A DNA stretch of 64,000 nucleotides. Source: Metallyticus violacea. Its lineage: Eukaryota > Arthropoda > Insecta > Mantodea > Metallyticidae. The notes below the pieces were generated by a model. That model was not told where the DNA came from and ran no database searches. It worked only from the letters and a program-made list of their open reading frames with translations. The stretch lies in NCBI GenBank assembly GCA_030762175.1, contig CM060841.1:6778501-6842500 (forward strand). Direction: 5' to 3'. Shown in pieces: positions 43,993 to 55,152 of the stretch. The position numbers were made by a program, and so were the translations under genes. The stretch's first letter is position 1, and the number at the start of each line of letters is the position of its first letter.

Positions 43993-45132
43993 TACGAGGG
44001 TAGTTCCATAAGTTCCTGGCTTAACCATTTCTAGTTGTGATAAAGAAAAACTATATTTCAATTTCAAATATAGTTACCCTTTATTGCAATACACTTCTCA
44101 CATCTTTCAATTAACATTACAACCCCCCCCTCCCAAAATAGTCATAAGTCTTGTCTGCAAAATGGGCATAAACAGCACATCACTTCTTCGTCACACTTAA
44201 ATTTCCTTCTTTGAAGATCCTTCTTGAGTTTTGAAAAGAGGAAATAGTAATTGGGAGCTAGATCTGGGCAGTAGGGTGGATGGTCGATCTGCTTGAAGCC
44301 ATTTCTTCACAGTTTCCTTTGCAACAAGAGCTGTGTGCACAGGTAGGCAAATTGTCTTGAAGATGGCGCACACGACCACTCAACTTTCTCTTTGATGGAA
44401 GCACGTGGTCTGTGCAGCAGGCCAGCATAGTACTTCCCATTTACTGTGGCGTTCCTCTCTTTGAAGTCAATGAGGAGTATTTCTTCACAGTGCCAAAAGA
44501 GTGTGGCCACTTGGTTCTTCTTGGTTCTTCTTGGTTGACTGAGTGATCTTGGCCTTTAGAGGCAGTGCTTCGCCAGGTTTACGCCACTCCATTGATTCTC
44601 TTTTGGACAAGGGATCATAGTAGAGGACCGTAGTTTCATCTCCTAAACAATGGTTTGCAGAACTTCTCTCTCGTTACCACGGCAGAGCTCCAAAATGCGT
44701 GACAACAGATGACTCGTTGTTGCTTTTGGACTGAGGAAAGAAGTCTAGATACCCATCTTGCACTAACCTTATTCATGATTAAATGTTCATGAATAATTCG
44801 ATGGACTGTTGTTTCAGAACGGTCCTACCTTGCAGCTATTTCTGTAACTATGAGTGGCCAGTTTTGCGTAATTTCTCCTTTCACAAGTGCGATGTTTTCA
44901 GGAGTGAGCATCTCCAAGGACGGACATGCACGTTCTTCGTCTTTAATGCTTTCTCGACCTATTCGAAAAAGTTTGGCCCATTCTTTTACGATAGAATATG
45001 AGGGAGATGCTTCCCCATATACACCGTCCAATCGCTGTTTAATTTCATTTGGAGTAAGTCCTTTTGTGATAAGGGTTTTGTGAAGGCGATAACCTTACCG
45101 TGAGGCCGGAAACTTGTGGACCTACCCTCGTA
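43993..45132 (-). pseudogene. Mariner transposase, copy B (broken), same family as 13.0 kb
   Basis: Inverted ends acgagggtagttccataagt (left) and acttgtggacctaccctcgt (right), flanked by TA. Minus-strand pieces: MDGVYGEASPSYSIVKEWAK, LFRIGRESIKDEERA, MATLFWHCEEILLIDFKERN and VNGKYYAGLLHRPRASIKEK. Frames shift repeatedly, and a local ttggttcttc duplication is visible at 44510-44534. Shorter than copies A and C because of deletions. Confidence 0.9.
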
Positions 45133-45310
45133 TTTATACAAAGAACAAAATTGAATGAATGAAATGCTTCATCTGTTATAAGTAATATATAAAACTCAGT
45201 TTGCATAGGTGTTCATAATGTTTGAAAAAACTATACTTAATTCCATGCAGCAATGCATCTTTTAACGATACTCCTCTCTTTGTCTAAATGTACACATTTT
45301 GTAATCCTAA

Positions 45311-45598
45311 GTCGGTCCTGGTTACCATACTTGCCTCCTAAACCCAAGATCGCGGGTTCAAACTCGGCCAGGATCGATGGATTTTTTCGGGCGTAAAAAT
45401 CCTAAGTATGGCTTCCTTCGGAAGGGAAGAAAAGCCTTAGGTCCCGTGCCGTACATTTACGGCACGAAAAAGAACCTCAAGCTTGAAAGAAGAGGTCTCT
45501 GAGCAAAATTTGTCGGCCGTTTCACGCCCTGAGTTGAATGGGTCGCTGATGACCTGAGATATTAAAGAGCGTCCGTAAACAAAACAAATTTTTATTTA
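45311..45598 (+). mobile_element. SINE family 1 copy with 12-bp target duplication
   Basis: TTGTAATCCTAA flanks it on both sides (45299-45310 and 45599-45610). The head lacks part of the A box (cggtcctggttaccatactt); the B box is ggttcaaactcgg. The body is complete. Confidence 0.93.
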
Positions 45599-45610
45599 TT
45601 GTAATCCTAA

Positions 45611-45870
45611 CTGCATTTTAAAATGAAGTGCTATAACCCAGGTCAAGGTTTCGTTATGTTATGTTTAACAAAATGGCCTGTTGTATTACGAAATCGGTTG
45701 ACGTTCCCCGAATGAGAGACCTGCTGTCTGGCCTACTGAGGGCGCCCATGCCTTGCCGCGTTAGTCTACTCGAGTGATTATCCTATGCTTGCTATTAACG
45801 GGTTCCTTGGGTCATACCGCTACAACAATGAAATGTTGACCAAAATAGCAAGCGTTTTTTTTTTTATGGT
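45611..45870. other. Intron gap, nothing recognised
   Basis: No repeat family seen. Confidence 0.5.
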
Positions 45871-46135
45871 GCTTAACGCCCGTTTTTACTACTGAGGCAC
45901 CACAGGCGGTGGACACTGATGATACATGAGATGAAATGATATATTGGGAGAGTAATTTTTTAAGGAAGGAAGCGTTCCAGACCTAAGTTTAGGGTACCTC
46001 CCCGGCATTTGCCAGTTATGAGGACTGAGGAAAACCTGGAAAAACTCAGTCAGAGGGGACAGTCCTGGCGGGATTCGAACCCCAGACCTCACGCTCACGA
46101 GTCCGCGCCTTAAGACCTCGGCCACCCGTGGCGGT
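45871..46135 (-). mobile_element. SINE family 2 copy, well preserved
   Basis: Minus strand: gtgcttaacgcccgttttta, gaggcaccacaggcggtgga, agggtacctccccggcattt, cctggcgggattcgaacccc (intact B box), acctcggccacccgtggcgg at the right (A box and start). Confidence 0.93.
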
Positions 46136-46858
46136 GCACGCGCAGGAGATGAAACTATGACCCAGAATCCAAATATCAGAGTATGGAGTGGAAACATCTG
46201 GGATTGCCAACCAAGAAGAAAAATCCGGGACTGAATCTTTGGCGGTAAAGATGAAAACAGACTGGAAGACTATGTACAATAAATAGTGCAAGATTCGGTG
46301 ATTTATTGGCCAACAATTCGCCGAGGTTATTGTCAAAGAAAGTGTTGTTGCATGTCAATAACACACGGTTGAGCTTCGAGATAGCTTCAGTCCAGATCTC
46401 ACTCTTTAGAACTGTCGTTGCTTTGGTCTCAGAAATGCTCAGGCTCAGAAATGCTTCTATAAGTGAGGGAAGTGATTCATAAACGGTTGTGCGACCAACC
46501 GAAAACCTTCTTCTTGGGGGGAATTCGCAAGCTTGTGGATAGCTAGACCATGTGCATCGAAAAGAAAGGAAACTTGCAGAAAGTGAATTATTTGTTCAAG
46601 CTCTACTTTTGTGTAAATAATCTGGAAAAACATGGGTGTGAATAGTTTTTTACTTTCCCACTTTATTGACGCATACGTTTATTACACAAAATGCTTGAAG
46701 TACCATTTCACTCCATTAGACAAGTTACTACAACTAACTGTATTTTTCACACCAGCTACTTTACAAAGAATTCAGAAACAGAGGTGCTGGTAAAGTGTGG
46801 CAATGACCTCCGCTTAATGACATACTTTGTTACCCCCTCTAACACTTCGAGCTGGTAA
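46136..46858. other. DAT intron, nothing recognised
   Basis: A minus-strand frame (46336-46046) runs into the SINE and is not a gene. No other feature. Confidence 0.5.
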
Positions 46859-46870
46859 AATCATAGAAGG

Positions 46871-47184
46871 ATTTTTTTGTATTATTATTTTGGTTTACTT
46901 ATGGACACTCTTTAACATCTCAGGTCATCAGCGTCCCATTCAAATCAGAATGTGAAACGGCCGAAAATTTTACTCAGAGGCCTCTTCTTTAAGGCTTGAG
47001 GTTGTTTTTTTTCGTGCCGTAAATGTACGACACGGGACCCACGGATTTACTTCCCTTCCGAAGGAAGCCATACTTAGAATTTTTACGCCCGAAAAAAATC
47101 CATCGATCCTGGCCGGGATACGAACCCGCGATCTTGGGTTTAGAATGCAAGTATGGTTACCACTACACCACCAGGACTGATCGA
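46871..47184 (-). mobile_element. SINE family 1 copy
   Basis: Minus strand, head at the right (ggttaccactacaccaccag). The flanks atcatagaagg (left) and attatagaagg (right) look like an 11-bp target duplication with one change. Confidence 0.9.
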
Positions 47185-49003
47185 TTATAGAAGGGGGGTA
47201 AGCCATGTTGTTTCCATGGTAGCTATGTATGGTGTCGTCATCTGCTTTTAAATGTGAGTACTTTTTAGAGATATGTGGTCACAAACCTACTGTGAGCATT
47301 GAACCTGTAAAGACGTACCTAAACATGTTCCATCGGTTAGGCCCTGAAACGTGGATTGTCCGTAAAAGACTTGTCAGACATTGCAACAACGCTGCACAGC
47401 GATTTTAAAAGAATAGGGAGATTTTTTTGAAAGAGATTGAAGAAAATATTAACTAATTAATGCCTCTTTCATTTGCAATTGGAGGGCACGTCTTCTTATG
47501 ATAGAGCCGCCTCTACCCAGCTGTAGTCTACAGTGCGGTGTTTAATTGTAAAAAAAAAATAGTATTAAATATGTAATTAATATGCTAACAATTGCAGGAT
47601 AAAGTAATTATATCATCAATAGCGTCAAAGAAATATGAAACCTGAAATCAATAAACAGAATTGCTTTCGATCAATTGATATAAACATGGACGAACTGAGT
47701 AAGTCCTGAACAGCACACTCTTCACGAATTAAGAGCGAGAGCACGTAACCTCCAATAGAAGAGGTTGCATATAAAATCGTTGTCCCATCTGCTCGTGTCT
47801 GCGTGGCATTTCCCCTCCCCATTCGCCATTTCTTTCGAACAAGTGCCCCATTCCAAGCCCCTCGGCTGCTTTTCTTTGAGGTGCCACTTCGCCTCTACTT
47901 CTCTCTCCTTCCGTAACTTTAAAAGACGTCGCGTTCCATTCTTCGCCCTCAGAACGCGGAAAATGGCAAACGCTTCCGGCAGGGGCCGTGTTTCCGGTTC
48001 TTCGGTGGACAGGAGCGGAACCAGAGACGTAATTGGCTCTTTAAAAAGTTTAATGCGAGGGCAAGAGACGTAGTACTCGTGTTCCCGCTCTTAGCCGTGC
48101 CGCGGTTTCTTATCCTTGCAAAATCCCTCCTTCACCTGAGCTCTTCCTGCCTTTTTAATATAGCTCGGATTTATTTTGCTTTCTTTTTAAGATAAGAGTT
48201 ACCTTATGCAGTCTCTACATTTTCTGGGTCTTTAAGCAGCTTAAGTTGAGACAGCAGTGATGGCATGCAACTGGAATAAGTAGCAAAAAAATTCGAGCAC
48301 AATTTTTAAAAATCTCAAGCGCTTTTTCGTGATGGTGAACTCAAGCTGTACTATGAAAAGTATTTATTACTATACAATTCTTAAACATATTCCAAATAGA
48401 CTACAAACTATTGATCTTAAATCTTATGGTAACAAATTTTTCAAACCGAAATCCTTGAAATAATTTCACATAAGGAACTTAAATGGATTTGATGAGCTAG
48501 ATACAAAACGGTTGAAATGTAAAGCCGGTAATCTTATTTATTTAGTAGTATTTTTAGTGCTTTTTTTAGATTTTTTTAAAAAAATAAACTTGTCTTTAAA
48601 GAAGGTAACGATTTTCTAAAAATAATTACAGAATAAACTTCATCTTGCTTCTATACTATCTAAGGTTTTTAGTATTAAATATAACACCCCTTAGCATCAG
48701 AGCACAAGAATAGTTATGAAGAAAAAATCTATAGAAAATGTTTGTATCAATTTAATGGCTTTTGCACTGGCAAAAAGGCAATGCATTTTTTCTGATTTGT
48801 GTCATGTTTTTATATTATTTTTCACAACTTTTTAAAGCCAATGGTATCATTTGTCAATTAAAGACAATGAAAATGGTTTAATTATATGATACTGTATCTA
48901 TTGTAGTACCAGTTTTTAAACATATACTTTTGGATTCCATTGTACCGGACCCTTACTTATTTGCCTTTATGTTACAATATGAAGAAACAATTTTAATGTA
49001 GAC
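47185..49003. other. DAT intron with a CG-richer patch
   Basis: Mostly AT-rich. 47760-48140 is richer in C and G and holds a plus-strand frame (47765-48073) that includes MANASGRGRVSGSSVDRSGT; no domain recognised, and it may be chance. Confidence 0.4.
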
Positions 49004-49320
49004 CAGCAGTTCCCAAAATTTTTTGTCTTCTGAACTACCTTCATAAAGATCTAAGCTGAGCAAACCTCTTATCAATATACAAAGCGGTAACAACTTTAAA
49101 TTAGGCTAATGTTACTGTAGTTAAACAGACGTACCATAGGATTCCCCTCCAAAGATAAGGCAACTACCCTTATAGTTTTGAAACACCTAAGTTCAAATAG
49201 TTGTACATTTATTTTATTTTTACTTTTACTTTTAAAACACTGAATTCGAAATTAAATAGGTAAGTTAATAATGCAATAGCATAGCTATCTGGTCTGATTT
49301 ATATTAAAATGTGTGAAATA
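49004..49320 (+). mobile_element. Fragment related to the hAT-like element at 36.67 kb
   Basis: cagcagttcccaaaattttt (49004) against cagtggtttccaaacttttt; then taaagatctaagctgagcaa against taaagatctgtactgaacaa; aaattaggctaa; cccctccaaa; attaaataggtaagttaata against attaaataggcacgttaatg. The right end is not recognisable. Confidence 0.6.
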
Positions 49321-49889
49321 CAAAAATGTGACTTTAAAGAGTGATATGTCCATCCATCTAGTAGTAAATATTTCTTCATTCTACATATAACGAAGAAATT
49401 CTTGATTTCATGCCATGGTAACTAGAAAATGAACTGTCTGCGAAATCACAGGGAAGTAAAGTCAGCAATGAGATAAACAAATTGTTCATGAAGTTTTCTC
49501 ACAGCACAGATAGTTCTAATGTGATCAAGCACAACATATAACTGATAGAATTAATTCCAGATTTTCCATCAACAATAATATTTCCTACAAAATTGCTACA
49601 ATTAACGGAAATATACGACAAAAGAAAAAGTTTCTGTTTGTACTTTTTTATTGTCTCAATTTTATTACAGTTTTTCTCTCTAATAACGAGAAGTAATTCA
49701 AGATAACGTTTCTTTAAGTACTCAATTTATGTAGTATGAGTTTGTTTGTAAACTTATTTCCTTGAAAATATATATTACATTTGAAGGAAAAATCTCTTAT
49801 GTCCAGATAATTAATTGTAAAATTAGTTAGTGCTGAATTAAAAAGTTTATGTGTACCTATTCAGCTTAAGTAGAGAATGGTGCTTTCAG
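49321..49889. other. DAT intron, nothing recognised
   Basis: AT-rich; no feature seen. Confidence 0.5.
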
Positions 49890-49901
49890 TTTCATATTTG
49901 C

Positions 49902-50196
49902 TTTGTTTGATTGATTTAATTACGGACGCTCTTTAACATCTCAGATCATCAGCGTCCCATTCTATTCAGGGCGTGAAACGGCCGACAAATTTTGCTCAGA
50001 GGCCTCTTCTTTCAGGTTTGAGGTTCTTTATCGTGCCGTAAATGTACGACACGGGACCCACGGCATTACTACTTTCTGAAGGAAACCATACTTGGGATTT
50101 TTACGCCCGAAAAAATCATCGACCCTGGCCGGGTATAAACCCGCGATCTTGGATTTAGAAGGCAAGTATGGTTACCACTACACCACCAGGACCGAC
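49902..50196 (-). mobile_element. SINE family 1 copy with target duplication
   Basis: Minus strand. Flanks TTTCATATTTGC (49890-49901) and TTTCATATTCGC (50197-50208) agree at 11 of 12 bases. Body gcgtcccattctattcaggg, head ggttaccactacaccaccag. Confidence 0.93.
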
Positions 50197-50208
50197 TTTC
50201 ATATTCGC

Positions 50209-51714
50209 AGTTTTATATGAAGAACTAATAAGTTTTTATTCGTCTCCTAAAAATTATAATTGGACATGAACAACTTCTGCAGCATGAGATAATTTACAAT
50301 ATCCCATTTTCTTTCAACTGTCCAGTTTAGTATTATTTTCACGTTATAATTATGCGTACTGTTTTATTTTGGATTTCTAAAACAACTTATATTTCTACAA
50401 ATTTAGGTTAGAGTGGAATAATTACAGATGATGACCTCCCTAACCTCACTTTTTATCTGTAACCAATATAGTATTGTGTGTACAGAATGGGAGGAGGGAA
50501 GTGATTGTGGAAAAAGCCCCGGCGGCGAAAGAACAAAGAAGAAGATAAGGAAGTAAAGTAAGATAAAGAAGTAAAGTAAAATATAGTAAAGTGTTTGATA
50601 ACAGCCGTTATAATTATAATTATAAATAATACTACTAGTGATATTATTATAACTAATGTTAACGATGTCAAAGTAATGAATTAGTAGTTGCATTGAAAAA
50701 TGTCAATTCGCAAACAAAATATATAACTAGTGTTGAAAAAATTGACTATAATATAAGATATAAATGTGAAATTTACACGATTATATTTATAAAGATGATA
50801 TATTATAGAAAGATAATATGATGTAATGTGGAAAATAAAGAAACGTATACAAAATTGTAGATATATAATATATAGTTTAATACAAATATAGACAGGAATA
50901 GATATACATTAAAGTAAAGTAAAAGTATGTAAGAAATACTGGTCAGTTTCTACCGGATACCGGTGAATAGTAGTTTAATAATTTAGAGTTAAATATTAAG
51001 CGTAAGTAGCAGTAATACCTGGTTTCCAGCAGTTAGGAAGTAGTTGAAGAGAATATACTTTTGTTATTTATAAAATTTGTAATTTTTATTATTTTAGTAA
51101 ATTTCTAATTGTAACCTAGGTATAAGTATCATATGGAAAATAATAATGTAAGAATGTAATTTAGAAATAAAGTGTAACCGCTTGCAATACACGCCCTGGC
51201 TTAGGAAACAAGATTCGGGATAGAGTATTTCAGATTTAATAATAATAATAATAACAATAATAATAATTATTATTATTATTATTATTATTACGTAACCAAT
51301 ATATGATAAATGCAAAAGAATGTTTACATATTGTATTGTTTACGCGTCGCTTTATAAAGAGTGAGATTATCACCAGATCATTTTATTTTTACGTGTTTAA
51401 ATCTGAAGGAAAAAAAAACACGAAGTGTTTATTTTGCAAGCTCCGAGATGACAAGAGAAATCAAACAGGGAAGCTAGTTACTTCAAATGAATGTGAATCT
51501 CTTTCGAAGTACTGGGCTACTGTGAAAGAGTTATCTATAACCTTCGTTTTATTTCGTCGCTGTTTATATTCAATACTTTTAATTTCTCTTGTCCCTTTAA
51601 AACAGAATATTTAAATGTTTTATTTTATGCAATTAATGAAAATAAGCCACTAGAAAAAAAAACACAAAATAAAGAAGAGCAACTTTGAATGTCAAAAAAA
51701 TAGTTGGTAGTTAC
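50209..51714. other. DAT intron, no gene seen
   Basis: Purine-rich and AT-rich, with a compound (AAT)n(ATT)n palindromic microsatellite at 51237-51290. A plus-strand frame at 51303-51614 has no recognisable domain. Confidence 0.45.
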
Positions 51715-51849
51715 CTTTGAACAAGGGTACAAGGCGGCCCCAGCAGGTAATTGCTCCTTTGCGGTTAAACTGCCCAAGTGCCAGCTCCATGTAAAAAAGG
51801 GGTATTCCCCCCACAACCAGCATGATGCAATATGGTACCAGGAACGCTC
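51715..51849 (-). CDS. DAT: Dopamine transporter exon: TM1b end to TM2 and intracellular loop 1
   Basis: Internal exon of 135 bp, first DAT exon visible in the window. It is bounded by an AG acceptor just above 51849 and a GT donor (gtaactac) below 51715. It enters in phase 1 (the first two bases complete a glycine codon) and leaves one base of the next glycine codon. It reads [20 protein letters not shown], then [19 protein letters not shown], then LVPLFKG. This is TM2 and the first intracellular loop of SLC6 sodium/chloride-coupled monoamine transporters. The stretch [16 protein letters not shown] is the dopamine-transporter form; serotonin transporters have a different loop here. The protein sits in the plasma membrane of dopaminergic neurons and clears released dopamine. 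The preceding exon, which should carry the N-terminus, TM1a and the sodium/amine-binding aspartate, was not found between 51850 and 64000, so the intron upstream is at least 12 kb. Seen: sequence and splice sites. Family assignment: recognised by similarity to insect DAT. Confidence 0.95.
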
Positions 51850-52379
51850 CTGAACAGGGAAATAACATAACATTAAAACTTTTTCTCACTGGTTTCTATA
51901 GGATGCATACACATAGGTTGAGAGAACAATATAACATATTAACTTCTGATCCTACTAAAGTGCTTTTCTTAGTTCATGGGAGCATGCATGACATTATCTC
52001 GGCCCGCATCTTAGCAATACAATGTTGTCTGTACTTTCACTCAGAATACGCGGATCAAGGTCAAGTTATATGCGTCCTTCCCTTCTGCCAGTGCGGACCA
52101 CATGGTCAGTTTCTCTTTCTTGTTTTCAGAATTCAGGGAATGGAAAGCGGAAGTATGAGGGGAGCGTGCATATAGGCGAGGGCTGGGACATTGAGCTGGA
52201 GTTTTCTTTGTAAAACATCGTCTGTTAGCCGAAAACCGACATGCTATGAACACCTGCATTGCAACATATACCACGTACAGTGTAATGCGTGTGTGAATAG
52301 TAACGGAAGTTCTGTCGAGTGATACAGCAAATTTTCCCAAATGTTATGATGTAAAGAAAACGCGTAGAATCTTTAAATC
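51850..52379. other. DAT intron upstream of the TM2 exon, nothing recognised
   Basis: No TM1 exon is seen here. The overlapping frames on both strands (51822-52340) have no family resemblance. Confidence 0.45.
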
Positions 52380-54690
52380 GCGGGAATGGGAAATAATTCT
52401 GTCCTTTACAAACGTTTTAGGGCAATGCGTGAACATGGTGGTACACTTTCAGTAGAAGAAGTAGTTCGGCAAACGACTGTGGCGACAAGTGCAAGCTACT
52501 CTAAAATAAAACATTTTCCAAAGTGGTAAACTGTTAATAAAACCCATGGAAAAGAGACTGGGAGTAAAATAAAGGACTATTCGCTCGGTTAAGAATGATA
52601 TGGGGGTAAGTCCAAAAGTTTTCGGCTTCGCCGATAAGGATTGCCGCCTTCACAAAACTTATCTGCTGTCATATCTTATCTGTTAAGTAAATAATTGCAG
52701 TTGTAGCTTCAGTCCGCTGTGTTCATTTGTTCAGATATAGTTTCATAAAGAAGGCTATATGTAGAAGATTGTGACATGTTCAAAATGAAGTATCGAGCTA
52801 TTATTAAGTTCTTCACAAAAGAAGGACTTACTCCAAATTAAATTAAACAGCGATTAGGTAGTGTATATGGGGAAGCATCTCCCTCATATTCTACCGTAAA
52901 AGAAGGGCCAAACTTTTTCGAGTGAGTCAAGAAAGCACCGAAGACGAAGAGCTCGCAGGTCAGCTCTTGGAGGTGCTCACTCCTGAAAACATCGTTCTTG
53001 TGGAAGGAGAAATTATGCAAGACCGGCGGCTCAAAGTTACAGAAATAGCAAGGTTGTGTCTTTCTAAAACAATAATTCTTCGAATTATTCCTGAACGTTA
53101 AAACTCGAATAAGGTGGGTGCAGGATGGATGCTTAGACTTCTTTCCTCAGTCCAAAAGCAGTAACGAGTCATCTGTTGTCAGGCTTTTTGGAGCTCTACC
53201 ATAACAACGAGAGAGAAGTTCTACAAACTGTTGTTATAGGAGATGACATTATGGTCCTCTACAATGATCCCTTGTCCAAAAGAGATTCAATGGAGTGGCG
53301 TAAACCTGACGAAGCACCGCCTCTAAAGGTCAAGGTCACTTAGTCAACCAATAAGATTATGACCACAATTTTTGGCTCTGTGAAGGAATACTCTTCATTG
53401 ACCACAGTAAATGGGGAGTACCATGCTGGCCTACTGCACAGACTGCATGCTTCCATCAAAGAGAAAAGGCGAGGAAAGCTGAGAGGTGATGTGCGCCTTC
53501 TTCACAACAACGCGCCTGTGCACACAGCTCTTGTTGCAAAGAAGGCTGTGAAGAAATATGGCTTCAAGGAGATCGACCATCCACCCTACAGCCCAGATCT
53601 AGCTCCCGGTGACTATTTCCTCTTCTCAAAACTCAAGAAGGACCTTTGAGGAAGGAAATTTAAGTGTGACGAAAAAGTGATGGATGCTGTATATGTCCAT
53701 TTTGCATACAAGACTTCTGACTATTTTTTTGGAGGAGGGGATTGCAATGTTAATTCAAAGAAATGAAAAGTTTATTGCAATAAAAGCTAACTATATTGAA
53801 AAATGAAATATAATTTTTGTCTCTTTCATACCTAGAAAATCGTTAGGCCAGAAACTTATGGACCTATCCTCGTACTTTCACAATAAGGAGGAAAATATAT
53901 TTGCTCTACAGGGAAAATTATTTTCTGAAAGTGAAGATTTAATGACCACGAAGAGCTCCCAACATTAATCTTATTCCTTCCTTCGGCCATTGCTATTAGA
54001 TATAGGTTTTAAACATATGAAGGAAGGGTGTGAATCTCTTTTAATAGACAGAATACATTGGCTTGGCGCCATAAATATTTAAGAGTTATCGCGAGATGCG
54101 TCGACAAGGAAGAAACATGTTTATTGACGAGACCTGGTTTAATGCTGGTCACCAAAATCGAAAATGTGGCAATACATTATTATTAAGTTAGCACCAAGGG
54201 CATGGAACAAGCTGTAAAGCATCTGCGGGGAAAAGGGAGAGGGTGCTAATGGTTCATATTAGTACTATGAATGGGCTCGAAGAAAAAAATATATAACAGT
54301 GAAATGGATGATGAATTTTACGAGTACATGTTTTAAAATCCATTTGCTTATAAATATTCCCCCTAGATCGGTAATTGTAAAAATGGAACGTGTGGTAATG
54401 AAGTCCTCAACAAAAGGCACCATACAAGAGTGGCAAACAAATAAAAATATTACATAGAATCCAACAACAGCAAACTGAGCTTGTTGAGCTATTAAATAGC
54501 GTTAGGAAACAATATGATACTATAATAGAACTGAAAACTTGACAAAGGTTGCAGTTCATGAGATGCTAAGTCTGTCTCTTATCTTTGTGAGCTCAACCCA
54601 ATTGGATACACATGGAGTCAGCCGAAAGCAGCTACTAATAAAACCTGTAAGCCTCCTAACGTACACAAAGTTTTGAAAGTTGGGTAGCTC
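52380..54690 (+). pseudogene. Decayed IS630/Tc1-superfamily transposase, interrupted by mariner copy C
   Basis: Pieces in order on the plus strand: MREHGGTLSVEEVVRQTTVA (from about 52426, N-terminal helix-turn-helix), then the mariner insertion 52599-53873, then KYLRVIAR (about 54080), MRRQGRNMFIDETWFNAGHQ (about 54096, with the first Asp in the FIDETW-NAGH motif of this insect transposase family), and near the end LCELNPIGYTWSQPKAATNK (about 54590). In relatives the last motif is ELNPIE-x-x-W; the catalytic Glu is Gly here. Frameshifts and stops separate the pieces. Similar proteins are known from insects and hydra-like animals as IS630-type DDE transposases; the family name is uncertain. 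Confidence 0.65.
52599..53873 (+). pseudogene. Mariner transposase, copy C (broken), same family as 13.0 and 44.0 kb
   Basis: About 1.28 kb, TA on both sides. Ends gggggtaagtccaaaagttt and aaacttatggacctatcctc. The frame from 52776 (MFKMKYRAIIKFFTKEGLTP) hits a stop at N-stop-IK (aattaaatt). Later: MTTIFGSVKEYSSLTTVNGE, KAVKKYGFKEIDHPPYSPDL, APGDYFLFSKLKKDL. So the third catalytic Asp region is kept here although it is frame-shifted in copy A; the DNA-x-x-H motif reads HNNAPVHTALVAKK (Asp to Asn). Inserted in a second transposase. Confidence 0.9.
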
Positions 54691-55151
54691 AGTGACGCCG
54701 GAAAAGTGACCGAATTGTGTAAATCACGTTGAAGACACCGAAAAAAAAGCACGTGGGCTGCATCATCAAAATATTGCATGACAGTATTAGAGATGACAGC
54801 GGTGATGACGCATCAGAGAGTGACTCTGGCTTGGGCGTGTAGCTGCTGCATTCTATTGGCATATTGCCAATCAAGCCTAATATAATACCTAGCACTTAAA
54901 CCTAACGCATAAACGCGTTTTTTTTTTTTGCGGATTTTTATTCATGCGCATGGGGAAATAGTACAAATTGAAGTTAACAATATGTTCCATCAGGTTCGGT
55001 CGGTTCAAAGAGTAAAAAGAAGAATATTAACTTGCAATCCTCGCTTTCATGTGACTTGCTGTTCACAAGAAACTATAATAGAGTGGGGGAACTAAAAGCG
55101 GGACAGATGACCTTGATCCATCTTTTTGAGTGAAATATAGTTGGCATCTTA
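54691..55151. other. No gene recognised
   Basis: Ends of the decayed transposase region and AT-rich sequence. Confidence 0.45.
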
Positions 55152-55152
55152 T

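Noticed and set aside
12235..51849. Assignment of the SLC6 exons to serotonin or octopamine transporter
   Set aside because: [25 protein letters not shown] and [17 protein letters not shown] are of the insect DAT type; serotonin transporters differ in the first loop and TM3.
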